This document shows, piece after piece, positions 55,183 to 63,528 of a stretch of 64,000 bases of DNA. The notes under the pieces are model-generated. The model did not search any database. It had not been told where the DNA came from and saw only the letters and a program-made list of their open reading frames with translations. The translations under genes and the position numbers were made by a program. Numbering within the stretch: position 1 is the stretch's first letter; the number at the start of each line of letters is the position of its first letter. Source of the DNA: Thiohalocapsa sp963698775. Lineage in GTDB: Bacteria; Pseudomonadota; Gammaproteobacteria; Chromatiales; Chromatiaceae. The DNA lies in the NCBI GenBank assembly GCA_963698775.1, contig CAVOSE010000076.1, forward strand, positions 104,563-168,562. The letters are read 5' to 3'.

Positions 55183-56118
55183 TTACCGCGCTTGCAACGC
55201 CTCCCAGTCGCGCAGGGAATACAGATTCACGGACATGTTGGAGTGCGCACCTCCAGCCGTGGAAATGCCGAAGACGGTGCTATGCACGCCAGCGACCTTG
55301 CCGTCGTGGAACACCGGTCCGCCGGAGTCGCCAGGGCAGAGTGAGGGCGTACCCGTACGCAACTGAGCTGCATAGCTGTAGAAGTTGACCGCATCGACGC
55401 GAATCACCTGGCTGTGTCCCCAGCGCCGGCGGCCGAAGGGCAAGCTGCGGTGCTCTTCGCGCCGATGTGCCAATTGGGCGCAACCGTAACCGACCAGCGT
55501 CACCGCATCGCCTGCTTGTAGGGATGCGGCGTCTATCGTCGCTACCGGTATCCCTGCGGTGTCGCGATCGATCTCGACCACGGCGGCATCCGGGAATCTC
55601 AGCGTGAAATGATGTTTCGCTTCCATTTCCGTAATGCGTCGTAGCAGTTCGGTGCCCGCGAACTGTTCGGTGAAAGCGGCGATGCGCTTGCGTTTGAAGC
55701 TGATGAAGCGTTCCAGGCCGTCTTTGAACGCCGGCGCGAGCAGCGTATTCGTCACTGTCGCCTTGCTGAAGTCCGCTTCGGTCTCGGGCGCTACCGAACC
55801 GCTGATCTTGATGGTTCCATTGGCACGAAAAGCGGGCCGCAGCTCGCCGCTCGAGGTGTCGACGACGCAGTGGCCAGCGGTCAGGAATTGCCGTGCGGCG
55901 ATCTTGGTCGCCGAGCATTGATCAACGGGGCCGCCGACCAGCACAACCACGGCGGCAAACCGCGCTTCCGTGTCGGTCTGTCCGCCCTCCAGCCCCTCGG
56001 CGGCAGTTGCGCCAAGCAGCAGCCAAAGCACGGCTCCGCGAACAACGCGGCCGCGATCGCGCCTTGTCAGCTGAGCCAGTTGCTTCCGCTGTGGGGGCGA
56101 ATTTATTCGCCCAGTCAT
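55183..56118 (-). CDS. Exported trypsin-like serine protease (S1 family)
   Basis: A 311-residue protease with the catalytic triad in view: His in LTAGHCVVD, Asp in FPDAAVVEIDRD and Ser in CPGDSGGPVF. A hydrophobic signal (AVLWLLLGATAAEG) follows a basic N-terminus, so it is exported. The start is uncertain because the first ~10 codons from ATG 56118 lie in a hairpin repeat (56093-56212); a GTG at 56039 is an alternative. A Lys/Arg-rich stretch of about 45 residues between His and Asp is longer than in trypsin. It is convergent with ilvC, with 30 bases between. Confidence 0.85.
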   Translation of the reverse strand: MTGRINSPPQRKQLAQLTRRDRGRVVRGAVLWLLLGATAAEGLEGGQTDTEARFAAVVVLVGGPVDQCSATKIAARQFLTAGHCVVDTSSGELRPAFRANGTIKISGSVAPETEADFSKATVTNTLLAPAFKDGLERFISFKRKRIAAFTEQFAGTELLRRITEMEAKHHFTLRFPDAAVVEIDRDTAGIPVATIDAASLQAGDAVTLVGYGCAQLAHRREEHRSLPFGRRRWGHSQVIRVDAVNFYSYAAQLRTGTPSLCPGDSGGPVFHDGKVAGVHSTVFGISTAGGAHSNMSVNLYSLRDWEALQAR

Positions 56119-56212
56119 ATCCTTCCGTGCGACTGAAGTCGCACCCACCCTGGGGGCGCATTCCATTGATCTGCTCAAGCGATCGATGCGCACTGCCAGA
56201 TCCAGGGTAAAC
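56093..56212. repeat. Composite hairpin repeat, copy 2
   Basis: GGGCGAATTTATTCGCCC (56095-56112), GTGCGACTGAAGTCGCAC (56127-56144) and the tail GATGCGCACTGCCAGATCCA (from 56184). Same order and tail as the copies at 6360 and 60790. It covers the start of the protease gene. Confidence 0.8.
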
Positions 56213-56216
56213 GACA

Positions 56217-56999
56217 TCAGGACCGGGTCGGCCCGCCTTCGCGCCAGCCGAGTTGCTCGGAAATGATCTTGCCAGCCGCGATGACGTCGTCTATCCACGC
56301 CAACCGGCGACGCTCTATTGGAGCGGAGACGGAGAGACCAGCGGACACGCGGCCGGTCGCGTCGAACAGCAAGACCCCGATGCAACCAACGTCGAGTTCC
56401 GCCTCCTGATCGTCAAGCCCATACCCCCTTTGCAGCGACTTCGTGCATTCGTCGATTAGACGCGGCAGTGCGGTGATGGTGTTGCGGGTGTAGGCGGGCA
56501 GGTTGGTGCGCTGGGCGTAGCCGCGCATGCCGTCTTCACCGGCGGCACCGAGCATCAGCTTGCCCACCGCGGTGACGTGCAGCGGTGCGCGGGAGCCGAT
56601 CAATTGCTGCACGTGGATCATGCGGTTGGGTGTGCACTTGTCGATGTAGACCACCTCGTCGCCCTCGCGAATCGTCAGATTCACGGACTCCTCGAGCTTG
56701 TCCCGGAGCTGCTCCATCACAGGCCGGGCGATGGCACGCATGTCTACGTTGCCATGCAGGCGCACGCCAAGCTGCAGGAGTCGCAGCCCCAGACGGTAAT
56801 GCCCTACAGCATCCCGCTCGACGAACCGGTTCTGAATCAGTGCCGCAAGGATGCGGTGCGCGGTGGAAGGGTGTAACCCGGTTTCGGCGCCCAAGACCTT
56901 GAGACTAACTGGCTCCGGATAGCGGGCGATGGCGTCGAGCAGGGCGGCGGCACGGTCGATAACCTGAATCTTCGGGGTGTCGGGGGAAGATGTCGCCAT
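56217..56999 (-). CDS. IclR-family transcriptional regulator
   Basis: A 260-residue regulator. The N-terminal winged helix-turn-helix (QVIDRAAALLDAIARYPEPV, LGAETGLHPSTAHRILAALI) is followed by the IclR effector domain (GDEVVYIDKCTPNRMIHVQQ, PLHVTAVGKLMLG, GYGLDDQEAELDVGCIGVLL). ATG 56999 is the start. It is divergent from the acyl-CoA synthetase and reductase genes at 57664, which are its likely targets. Confidence 0.92.
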   Translation of the reverse strand: MATSSPDTPKIQVIDRAAALLDAIARYPEPVSLKVLGAETGLHPSTAHRILAALIQNRFVERDAVGHYRLGLRLLQLGVRLHGNVDMRAIARPVMEQLRDKLEESVNLTIREGDEVVYIDKCTPNRMIHVQQLIGSRAPLHVTAVGKLMLGAAGEDGMRGYAQRTNLPAYTRNTITALPRLIDECTKSLQRGYGLDDQEAELDVGCIGVLLFDATGRVSAGLSVSAPIERRRLAWIDDVIAAGKIISEQLGWREGGPTRS

Positions 57000-57663
57000 G
57001 GAGGATCTCGACTCTTTCTGCCATATGAAACGTTTAACGCAAGGTTTTCGTTAGTTGGAATCATTTGCCCGATTGTCAATCGAAGTCTGCCTTGTATGAT
57101 CAGCATCCAGAGCATCATTGGCCCGGAGGAGCCGATTCTGGCTGGGGCGTTTTTGTGAGAGAAAATAAATTTCATAATGCAAAAAATTAATGTCAGGGAC
57201 TGCACCGCCTACCGTTGGTTTTGATCGTGGCAAGAGCAGCAATAAATATATAAAACAATAGGATGTGATTTTTTGCCGGGGCGCCGTGCCTGGTGTCGGG
57301 CCGGCTGGAGCGCGCCGTCACGCGCTGCGTTGGCAAGTGGACAATAGCCAAATTATCGACGGCGTCGTCGCGCCGGAGTCTGCGAACAATGCCGCCAGCA
57401 CGGGTTCGATGCTGCCGATGGTAGCGTTCGGCATCCCGGGGCGATTTCCGGAAATGGCTGCACTTGGCATTCGCGGCAAATGCGGAAGGGCGAATAAACC
57501 GAAATCCGGCAGTCGGCCGAGGCAGTACATGGATGACCGGAAATCGCCTCAGGTGCGCAGGGTCGCCAGCCCCTTTCGAAAACCCGACCCAAACACTGAC
57601 GCTGTCACTCAGCCACTACGAGGCCGAGTACCGCACTGAACGACAACATTGGAGTAAACGGCC
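57000..57663. other. Divergent promoter region, partly AT-rich
   Basis: No gene. An AT-rich stretch (about 57150-57265, for example GAGAGAAAATAAATTTCATA) stands out in this GC-rich genome and probably contains the promoters and the IclR-type operator. I could not define the operator with confidence. Confidence 0.4.
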
Positions 57664-59181
57664 ATGGCCGAAGCCAGCACTGTCTTTGCACTCATCTCCG
57701 CCGGCGCCGACGACGCTGAGGCGATTCTGGCCCCCGAGCGCTCGAGGCTGACCTTCGCGGGCTTGCGCACGCAAGCGCAGCAGACCGTCGCGGCGCTGAA
57801 CCAGCGCGGTGTCGGGCGCAACGATCGGGTCGCCATCGTGCTGCCCAACGGTGCCGAGATGGCAACCGCCTTCGTCAGCGTCGCCTGCGGAGCGACCACG
57901 GCGCCGCTGAACCCGGCCTACCGGCTGGACGAGTTCGCGTTCTATCTGTCAGACCTGAATGCCAAGGCGCTGATCGTGGAGCAGGGCAGCGAGTCGCCGG
58001 CGGTCGCCGCCGCGGACAAGCTCGGCATTCCGGTGCTGCGCATCGTCGCCGGCGAGGCGGCCGGCACCTTTCGCTTCGAAGGCCCGCCCAGCGGTGACGC
58101 GGCGGCGAACGGCGGGCTCGCGCAGCCGGACGACATCGCGCTGGTCCTGCACACGTCGGGCACCACGTCGCGGCCCAAGATCGTGCCGTTGACCCAGCGC
58201 AACCTGTGCGCGTCGGCACGCAACATCAGCACCACGCTGGCGCTGACCGCCGATGATCGCTGCATGAACGTGATGCCGCTGTTCCACATTCACGGTCTGA
58301 TGGCGGCGATCATGTCGTCGCTGCGCGTCGGCGCCAGCGTCTTCTGTACGCCGGGTTTCAATGCGCTGAAGTTCTTTGCCTGGCTCGATGAGGCGAAGCC
58401 GACCTGGTACACGGCGGTGCCGACCATGCATCAGGCCATCCTGCCGCGCGCGGCACGCAGCAAGGACATCGTCGACGCGGCCAAGCTCCGCTTTATTCGC
58501 TCGTCGTCGTCATCGCTGCCACCGCAGGTGATGCACGCGCTGGAGGAGACCTTCGGCGCGCCGGTGGTCGAGGCCTACGCCATGACCGAGGCCGCGCACC
58601 AGATGACGTCGAACCCGCTGCCGCCGCGCGCGCGCAAGCCCGGTACCGTTGGCATCGCGGCCGGTCCCGAGGTCAGTATCATGGATGCCGACGGCGCACT
58701 GCTGCCGCGCGGGTCGGTCGGCGAGATCGTGATCCGCGGCGAGAACGTGACGCCGGGCTACGAGAACAATCCCAAGGCCAACGCGGAGAATTTCACCAAT
58801 GGCTGGTTCCGGACCGGCGATCAGGGCGTGATGGACGACGAGGGCTATCTCAGCATCACCGGCCGACTGAAGGAGATCATCAATCGCGGCGGCGAAAAGA
58901 TCTCCCCGCGCGAGGTGGACGACGTGATCATGGACCATCCCGCCGTGCAACAGGTGGTGACCTTCGCCATGCCGCATCCCAAGCTCGGCGAAGAGGTCGC
59001 GGCCGCCGTGGTGCTGCGCGAGGGTCAGGAAGCCAGTGAGCGTGATATCCGCGACTTTGCCGCCGGCCGTCTCGCGGACTTCAAGGTGCCACGCAAGGTG
59101 CTGTTCCTGGAGGAGATTCCAAAGGGCCCAACCGGTAAGCTGCAGCGCATCGGTCTGGCCGAGAAGCTGGGGCTAGGCTGA
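57664..59181 (+). CDS. Acyl-CoA synthetase (AMP-forming), oxalyl-CoA-synthetase-like
   Basis: A 505-residue ANL-superfamily ligase. The P-loop LHTSGTTSRPKIVPLTQRN, FHIHGLMAAIMSSLRVGAS, EAYAMTEAAHQMTSNPLPP, WFRTGDQGVMDDEGYLSITG and the C-terminal Lys in PTGKLQR are all present. The overall pattern is closest to my memory of oxalate-CoA ligases (Pcs60/AAE3), but another short acid is possible. A reductase gene overlaps its stop, and an IclR regulator is divergent, which suggests a small catabolic operon. Confidence 0.87.
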   Translation: MAEASTVFALISAGADDAEAILAPERSRLTFAGLRTQAQQTVAALNQRGVGRNDRVAIVLPNGAEMATAFVSVACGATTAPLNPAYRLDEFAFYLSDLNAKALIVEQGSESPAVAAADKLGIPVLRIVAGEAAGTFRFEGPPSGDAAANGGLAQPDDIALVLHTSGTTSRPKIVPLTQRNLCASARNISTTLALTADDRCMNVMPLFHIHGLMAAIMSSLRVGASVFCTPGFNALKFFAWLDEAKPTWYTAVPTMHQAILPRAARSKDIVDAAKLRFIRSSSSSLPPQVMHALEETFGAPVVEAYAMTEAAHQMTSNPLPPRARKPGTVGIAAGPEVSIMDADGALLPRGSVGEIVIRGENVTPGYENNPKANAENFTNGWFRTGDQGVMDDEGYLSITGRLKEIINRGGEKISPREVDDVIMDHPAVQQVVTFAMPHPKLGEEVAAAVVLREGQEASERDIRDFAAGRLADFKVPRKVLFLEEIPKGPTGKLQRIGLAEKLGLG

Positions 59182-60158
59182 TGCGTATCTGTATTTACGG
59201 CGCCGGCGCCATCGGCGGCTATCTGGGGGTCCAACTCGCGCTTGCGGGGGAGGATGTGACGCTGATCGCCCGCGGACCGCATCTCGAGGCCATGCAGGCC
59301 AACGGACTGAAGCTGCTGATCGATGGTGAGGAGCGTATCGCACATCCGCGCTGCACCGACGACCCGTCGACGGTCGGGCCGCAGGCCTACGTGATCGTGA
59401 CGCTGAAGGCGCACTCGGTGCCGCGCGTGGTGGAGGCCATGCAGCCGTTGCTCGGTCCGGAGACGGCGGTGGTGTCCGCGGTCAATGGCGTGCCCTGGTG
59501 GTACTTTTATCAACTGGCGGGTCCGTGGCAGGATCGTCGTATCGAGAGCGTCGACCCCGGCGGCACGCAGTGGGACCGCATCGGGCCTGAGCGAGCGATC
59601 GGCTGCGTCGTCTATCCCGCCTGCGATGTCGCGGAGCCAGGAGTGATTCGGCATATCAGCGGCGATCGTTTCACCCTCGGCGAGCCGAGCGGTGAGAAGA
59701 CCGAGCGGGTCATGCAGCTCAGCAAGGCCATGGTCGAGGCGGGATTCAAGGCGCCGGTCCGCAACATCCGCGACGAGATCTGGGTGAAGCTGTGGGGGAA
59801 CCTGTGCTTCAACCCGATCAGCGCGCTTACCCAGGCGACGCTCGACGTGGTCGCCACCGAGCCCGGAACCCGCGCCGTGGCCCGTGCCATGATGTTGGAG
59901 GCCCAGGCCATCGGCGAAAAGCTCGGCGTGCGCTTCAAGGTCGACGTGGAAAAGCGCATCGATGGTGCGGCCGCGGTTGGCGCGCATCGCACGTCGATGT
60001 TGCAGGACCTCGAGCTTGGACGGCCCATGGAGATCGACGCCCTGGTGACCGCGGTGCAGGAGATGGGCCGCCTGGTCGATGTCCCAACGCCGACCCTCGA
60101 CGTGGTGCTGAGCCTCGTGCAGCAGCGGGGGAGGGTCGCCGGATGCTACGGAGGATGA
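59181..60158 (+). CDS. Ketopantoate reductase (PanE/ApbA) family protein
   Basis: A 325-residue NADPH-dependent reductase: the nucleotide loop GAGAIGGYLGVQLA at the N-terminus, VIVTLKAHSVPRVVEAM, WVKLWGNLCFNPISALTQAT with the catalytic Lys, and HRTSMLQDLELGRPMEID. It may make pantoate, but its operon with an acyl-CoA synthetase suggests a related 2-oxo- or 2-hydroxyacid substrate. ATG 59181 overlaps the upstream stop (TGATG). Confidence 0.88.
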   Translation: MRICIYGAGAIGGYLGVQLALAGEDVTLIARGPHLEAMQANGLKLLIDGEERIAHPRCTDDPSTVGPQAYVIVTLKAHSVPRVVEAMQPLLGPETAVVSAVNGVPWWYFYQLAGPWQDRRIESVDPGGTQWDRIGPERAIGCVVYPACDVAEPGVIRHISGDRFTLGEPSGEKTERVMQLSKAMVEAGFKAPVRNIRDEIWVKLWGNLCFNPISALTQATLDVVATEPGTRAVARAMMLEAQAIGEKLGVRFKVDVEKRIDGAAAVGAHRTSMLQDLELGRPMEIDALVTAVQEMGRLVDVPTPTLDVVLSLVQQRGRVAGCYGG

Positions 60159-60241
60159 AGCAGGCCGCGCGACTCTGATTTCCAGAACGGGTTCTCGAAT
60201 CGTCCTTTCGCCCAGAATCCGAGACCGTGCAAAGCACACCC

Positions 60242-60272
60242 GTAGGATGGGTAGAGCGAAGCGAAACCCATC
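60242..60272. repeat. WVERSETH-type inverted repeat
   Basis: GTAGGATGGGTAGAGCGAAG and then CGAAACCCATC: an imperfect palindrome widely seen as a dispersed repeat; read through in frame it gives the peptide VGWVERSETHR. It lies immediately before the truncated universal stress gene. Confidence 0.75.
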
Positions 60273-60334
60273 GTCCCCGGCTGCCTGGACCGATCCCGGT
60301 ATCGCCTCCGCCTGCCTTCGTCGAGGCCGCGCTC

Positions 60335-60754
60335 ATGTCGACGGGTCGGCCGGTCATGATCGTGCCACCGAAGCCGGCGTCGGTGATCGGTAGCCACATC
60401 GGCATCGGCTGGAATGGCAGCGCGGAGGCCGCGCGCGCCGTTGGCGCTGCCATGGCCTATCTGACGACCGCCGAGTCCGTCACCATCTTTACATGCCGAA
60501 GCCAGGACGACATGGACCTACCGCCTGACGAGCTCGTGGACTATCTCGCCTGGCATGGCGTCGCGGCTGACGTGAAGGTGATCGGGCGTGAGCCGAGCGT
60601 CGGCGCGTCCCTGCTCAAGGTGTCTGGTGACATGGGTATCAATCTGCTCGTGGTCGGCGGCTACAGCCGCAGCCGACTGCGGGAGTTGATCCTGGGCGGC
60701 GTCACGGCCCACCTGCTCCATGCCGCCGAGATTCCCGTCTTCATTATGCACTGA
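60335..60754 (+). pseudogene. Universal stress protein, N-terminal half missing
   Basis: From about 60309 the frame reads PPPAFVEAALMSTGRPVMIV, which is the middle of a two-half UspA-type protein, then IGIGWNGSAEAARAVGAAM and the ATP-site NLLVVGGYSRSRLRELILGG at the end. The first half is absent and the DNA before it is a dispersed repeat. ATG 60335 could produce a 139-residue protein holding only the C-terminal domain. I call it a truncated gene; it could still be translated. Confidence 0.7.
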
Positions 60755-60789
60755 GGGTATCGGCGGAGTTTAATGTTAATCCGGCAGTT

Positions 60790-60920
60790 GCGCGGAGTGT
60801 AGGGGCGAATTCATTCGCCCAGTCAATGCTTCCATGCGACTAAAGTCGCACCTACACTAGGCGCCCAATCCCTTGGTCTAATGAAGCTATCGGTGCGAAC
60901 TGCCGAGTTTAGGTAAACCC
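60790..60920. repeat. Composite hairpin repeat, copy 3
   Basis: GGGCGAATTCATTCGCCC (60803-60820), TGCGACTAAAGTCGCA (60835-60850) and the tail GGTGCGAACTGCCGAGTTTA (from 60892). Here the left flank CCGGCAGTTGCGCGG (60781) mirrors the tail, so the unit has terminal inverted repeats. Confidence 0.8.
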
Positions 60921-60921
60921 A

Positions 60922-62514
60922 ATGCGCGACTTCCAAACGCCCGGCCGCTCTGCCGTCTATGCCCAAAACGGCATGGCCGCCACGTCGCACCCGCTTGCGA
61001 CCAAGGTCGCTTTGGATATGTTGCAGCAGGGCGGGAATGCGGTGGATGCGGCGGTCGCCGCCGCCCTGATGCTGCCGTTGTGCGAACCGTGCGCGACTGG
61101 CCTGTTCGGCGATGCCTTTGCGCTGATCAAACCGGCTGGAGACGAGCGCATCGTCGGTATCAACGGCTCGGGGCCGGCGCCGGCGGCCCTATCGGCGGGG
61201 GCGATGCGGGCCGATGGTCTGGCAACCGTGCCGACCAACGATGCCCGCGCGGTGACGCTGCCAGGGGCGGTTGCCGCCTTCGAACGCATGCTGCTGGACC
61301 ATGGCCTGCTCGGTTGGGCCGAGGTGGCTGCACCGGCCATCCATTACGCCGACGCGGGCGTGCCGGTGGCACCGCGGGTCGCCTTCGACTGGGCCGCCTT
61401 TGCGCCCGAACTGCGCGGCGCGGCGCGGCGTCACTACCTGATCGACGACGCCGCCCCGCGGTCCGGACAGCTGTTTCGTGCGCCGGGTCAGGCCGAGGTG
61501 CTCCGCCGGATCAGTGCTGACGGTGCGGCCGGCTTCTACCAGGGCGAGGTCGCCGCGGACCTGATCGAATCGCTGCGGGCCCTCGGCGGCTGCCATGTCC
61601 TGGCGGATATGGCCGGCGTCAGCGCCGAATGGGTGCAGCCGATCTCGGCGGACTACCGTGGCCTGGAATTGGTCGAGTTGCCGCCGAACGGGCAGGGGAT
61701 CACGGCGCTGCTCATGGCCAAGATTCTCGCCCACTTCGATCTTGCCGCCCTGGCGCCGCTTGGTGCCCAACGCGCCCACATCGAGGCCGAGGCCGCCAAG
61801 CTGGCCTACGACGCGCGCAATCGTTTCGTCGCCGACCCTCGGCACGCACCTATCCCGGCGGACGTACTCGCCCGTTTGCTGAACGATCGGACTGCCGAGG
61901 CGCTGGCCGGGCTCATCGACCCCGAGCGCGCCATGCCAGACCCGCGCCCGCTGACCGAAGCGGTGCACCGCGACACGGTCTACCTGACCGTCGTCGACCG
62001 CGAGCGTTGCGCGGTATCGCTGATCTTTTCCATCTTCCACGGCTTTGGCAGCGGTCTGGCGTCCGAGCGTTTCGGGCTGATCTTCCAGAATCGCGGCGCC
62101 GGCTTCTCGCTGGTTGAGGGCCATCCCAACGAGGCCGCAGGCGGCAAACGCCCGCTGCATACGATCATTCCCGCCATGGTCCGACGCAACGGTCGCCTGC
62201 TCATGCCCTTCGGCGTCATGGGGGGCCCCTATCAGCCGACCGGCCATGTGCGCATCCTCACCAATCTGGTCGACTACGGCATGGACCTCCAATCCGCCCT
62301 CGACGCACCGCGCAGCTTCGCCTGGACCGATGGCCTGGAGCTGGAGGCCGGTTATTCAAAGCAGACGGCTGACCAGCTCACCGCGATGGGCCATCGCGTG
62401 CAGCGCTGCCAGTCCCCCCTCGGCGGCTCCCAGGCCATCTGGATCGACGCCGATGCGGGCGTGTTGATCGGCGCGTCCGATCCGCGCAAGGACGGCTGCG
62501 CGTTGGGATACTAG
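60922..62514 (+). CDS. Gamma-glutamyltransferase family protein
   Basis: A 530-residue Ntn-hydrolase precursor. The N-terminal part has GMAATSHPLATKVALDMLQQ, GGNAVDAAVAAALMLPLCEP and GFYQGEVA; autoprocessing would occur before Thr352 (HRDTVYLTVVD), and the small subunit then has FGSGLASERFGLIFQNRG, GKRPLHTIIPAMV and MGGPYQPTGHV. No signal peptide is visible, so it may be cytoplasmic, unlike glutathione-degrading periplasmic GGT. The substrate is therefore open. It stands alone after the hairpin repeat, which abuts its start codon. Confidence 0.9.
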   Translation: MRDFQTPGRSAVYAQNGMAATSHPLATKVALDMLQQGGNAVDAAVAAALMLPLCEPCATGLFGDAFALIKPAGDERIVGINGSGPAPAALSAGAMRADGLATVPTNDARAVTLPGAVAAFERMLLDHGLLGWAEVAAPAIHYADAGVPVAPRVAFDWAAFAPELRGAARRHYLIDDAAPRSGQLFRAPGQAEVLRRISADGAAGFYQGEVAADLIESLRALGGCHVLADMAGVSAEWVQPISADYRGLELVELPPNGQGITALLMAKILAHFDLAALAPLGAQRAHIEAEAAKLAYDARNRFVADPRHAPIPADVLARLLNDRTAEALAGLIDPERAMPDPRPLTEAVHRDTVYLTVVDRERCAVSLIFSIFHGFGSGLASERFGLIFQNRGAGFSLVEGHPNEAAGGKRPLHTIIPAMVRRNGRLLMPFGVMGGPYQPTGHVRILTNLVDYGMDLQSALDAPRSFAWTDGLELEAGYSKQTADQLTAMGHRVQRCQSPLGGSQAIWIDADAGVLIGASDPRKDGCALGY

Positions 62515-62561
62515 ATTGCTTGAGGGCGCCGAATATCTCCAGATGACCCAAATTTGCCTTA

Positions 62562-62615
62562 GTCGTTGTCGTTGTCGTTGTCGTAATCGACTATCCGACA
62601 ACGACAACGACAACG
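62562..62615. repeat. TCGTTG hexamer repeat with hairpin
   Basis: GTCGTTGTCGTTGTCGTTGT (62562) and its complement CGACAACGACAACGACAACG (62595) face each other. It lies between the convergent ggt-like and HAD genes and could act as a two-way terminator-like hairpin, though it lacks a T-run. Confidence 0.8.
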
Positions 62616-62646
62616 GTGATTACTCCCCAGCTTGCCAAAACGGCAA

Positions 62647-63528
62647 TCACGACTCGTCGGTCTGAGGCGAAGCCTCGCCAGGTGATTGAAGCCGCTTCGG
62701 CAGCAGCGGCAGAAGGTCGGCGGCAAGTGCGTCAAGGGTGTCGCGGTCCCAATGTGGGCGGGGTAGGTCGTTGGGCCAGGGCTCACCGGGGGCGAAACGG
62801 CCGGTGCGGACCAGCGCCGCGCGGATGCCGCAGCGGACGGCACCGGCAATGTCGGTGTCGGGGCGGTCGCCGATCATGACGCAGCGCTCGGCCCCGAGTC
62901 CAAGCCGGAGCCCGAACCGGAGCCCAAGTCGGGCCAGGGCCATCCGAAACAAAGCCGGCTCCGGCTTGCCGATGACGATGGGCTCGACTCCGCTGGCCAG
63001 CGCGAACGGGGCGACCAGGGCGCCGCCGCCGGGCAACACACGGTGCCGACCATCGTGATGGTCGTCGACGCTGGTGTCGGGGTTGGTGACGACGAGCCGC
63101 GCGCCATGTTTCACGATCAGGTCGATGCCGGTGCATAGACTGTCGAAGTCGAGCCCCGGCCCTTCTCCAACGACCACGAAATCCGCTTGCTGCCGGTCCC
63201 CGCGTCCACCGGCGGAGCGCAGTGCCCGATGCAAGCCGTCGGCGCCGACCGCGAAGAACCGAAAGCCGGGGCGTTCAGTGGCGAGCCATGCCGCCGTGGC
63301 GGCGGCAGACGTCAAGATCTGTTCTGGCTCAGGTCGGGGCAGGCCGATGGCCTCGAACCGCTCCGCAACCTGCTCGGGGGTGCGAATCGGGTTGTTGGTG
63401 ACGAAGAGGTGCGGAATATGCGCGATGCCGCGCAGGAAGTCGGCGGCACCGGGCAGCGGCGCGTTGCCGTGGTAGAGCACGCCATCCATGTCCAGCAACA
63501 GGGCGTCGATCGGTGCTTCGGTGGCCAT
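62647..63528 (-). CDS. HAD-IIA family phosphatase (NagD/pyridoxal-phosphatase-like)
   Basis: A 293-residue HAD phosphatase. Motif I is LLLDMDGVLYHG (Asp13, Asp15), motif II FVTNNPIRTPEQ, motif III GKPEPALFRMAL and motif IV CVMIGDRPDTDIAGA; the cap is of the C2 type. Likely substrates are small phosphomonoesters. The stretch LGLRFGLRLGLG before motif IV comes from short GC-rich DNA repeats near 62900-62930 and is an odd loop. ATG 63528 is chosen; an in-frame extension to 63759 has no similarity. Confidence 0.88.
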   Translation of the reverse strand: MATEAPIDALLLDMDGVLYHGNAPLPGAADFLRGIAHIPHLFVTNNPIRTPEQVAERFEAIGLPRPEPEQILTSAAATAAWLATERPGFRFFAVGADGLHRALRSAGGRGDRQQADFVVVGEGPGLDFDSLCTGIDLIVKHGARLVVTNPDTSVDDHHDGRHRVLPGGGALVAPFALASGVEPIVIGKPEPALFRMALARLGLRFGLRLGLGAERCVMIGDRPDTDIAGAVRCGIRAALVRTGRFAPGEPWPNDLPRPHWDRDTLDALAADLLPLLPKRLQSPGEASPQTDES

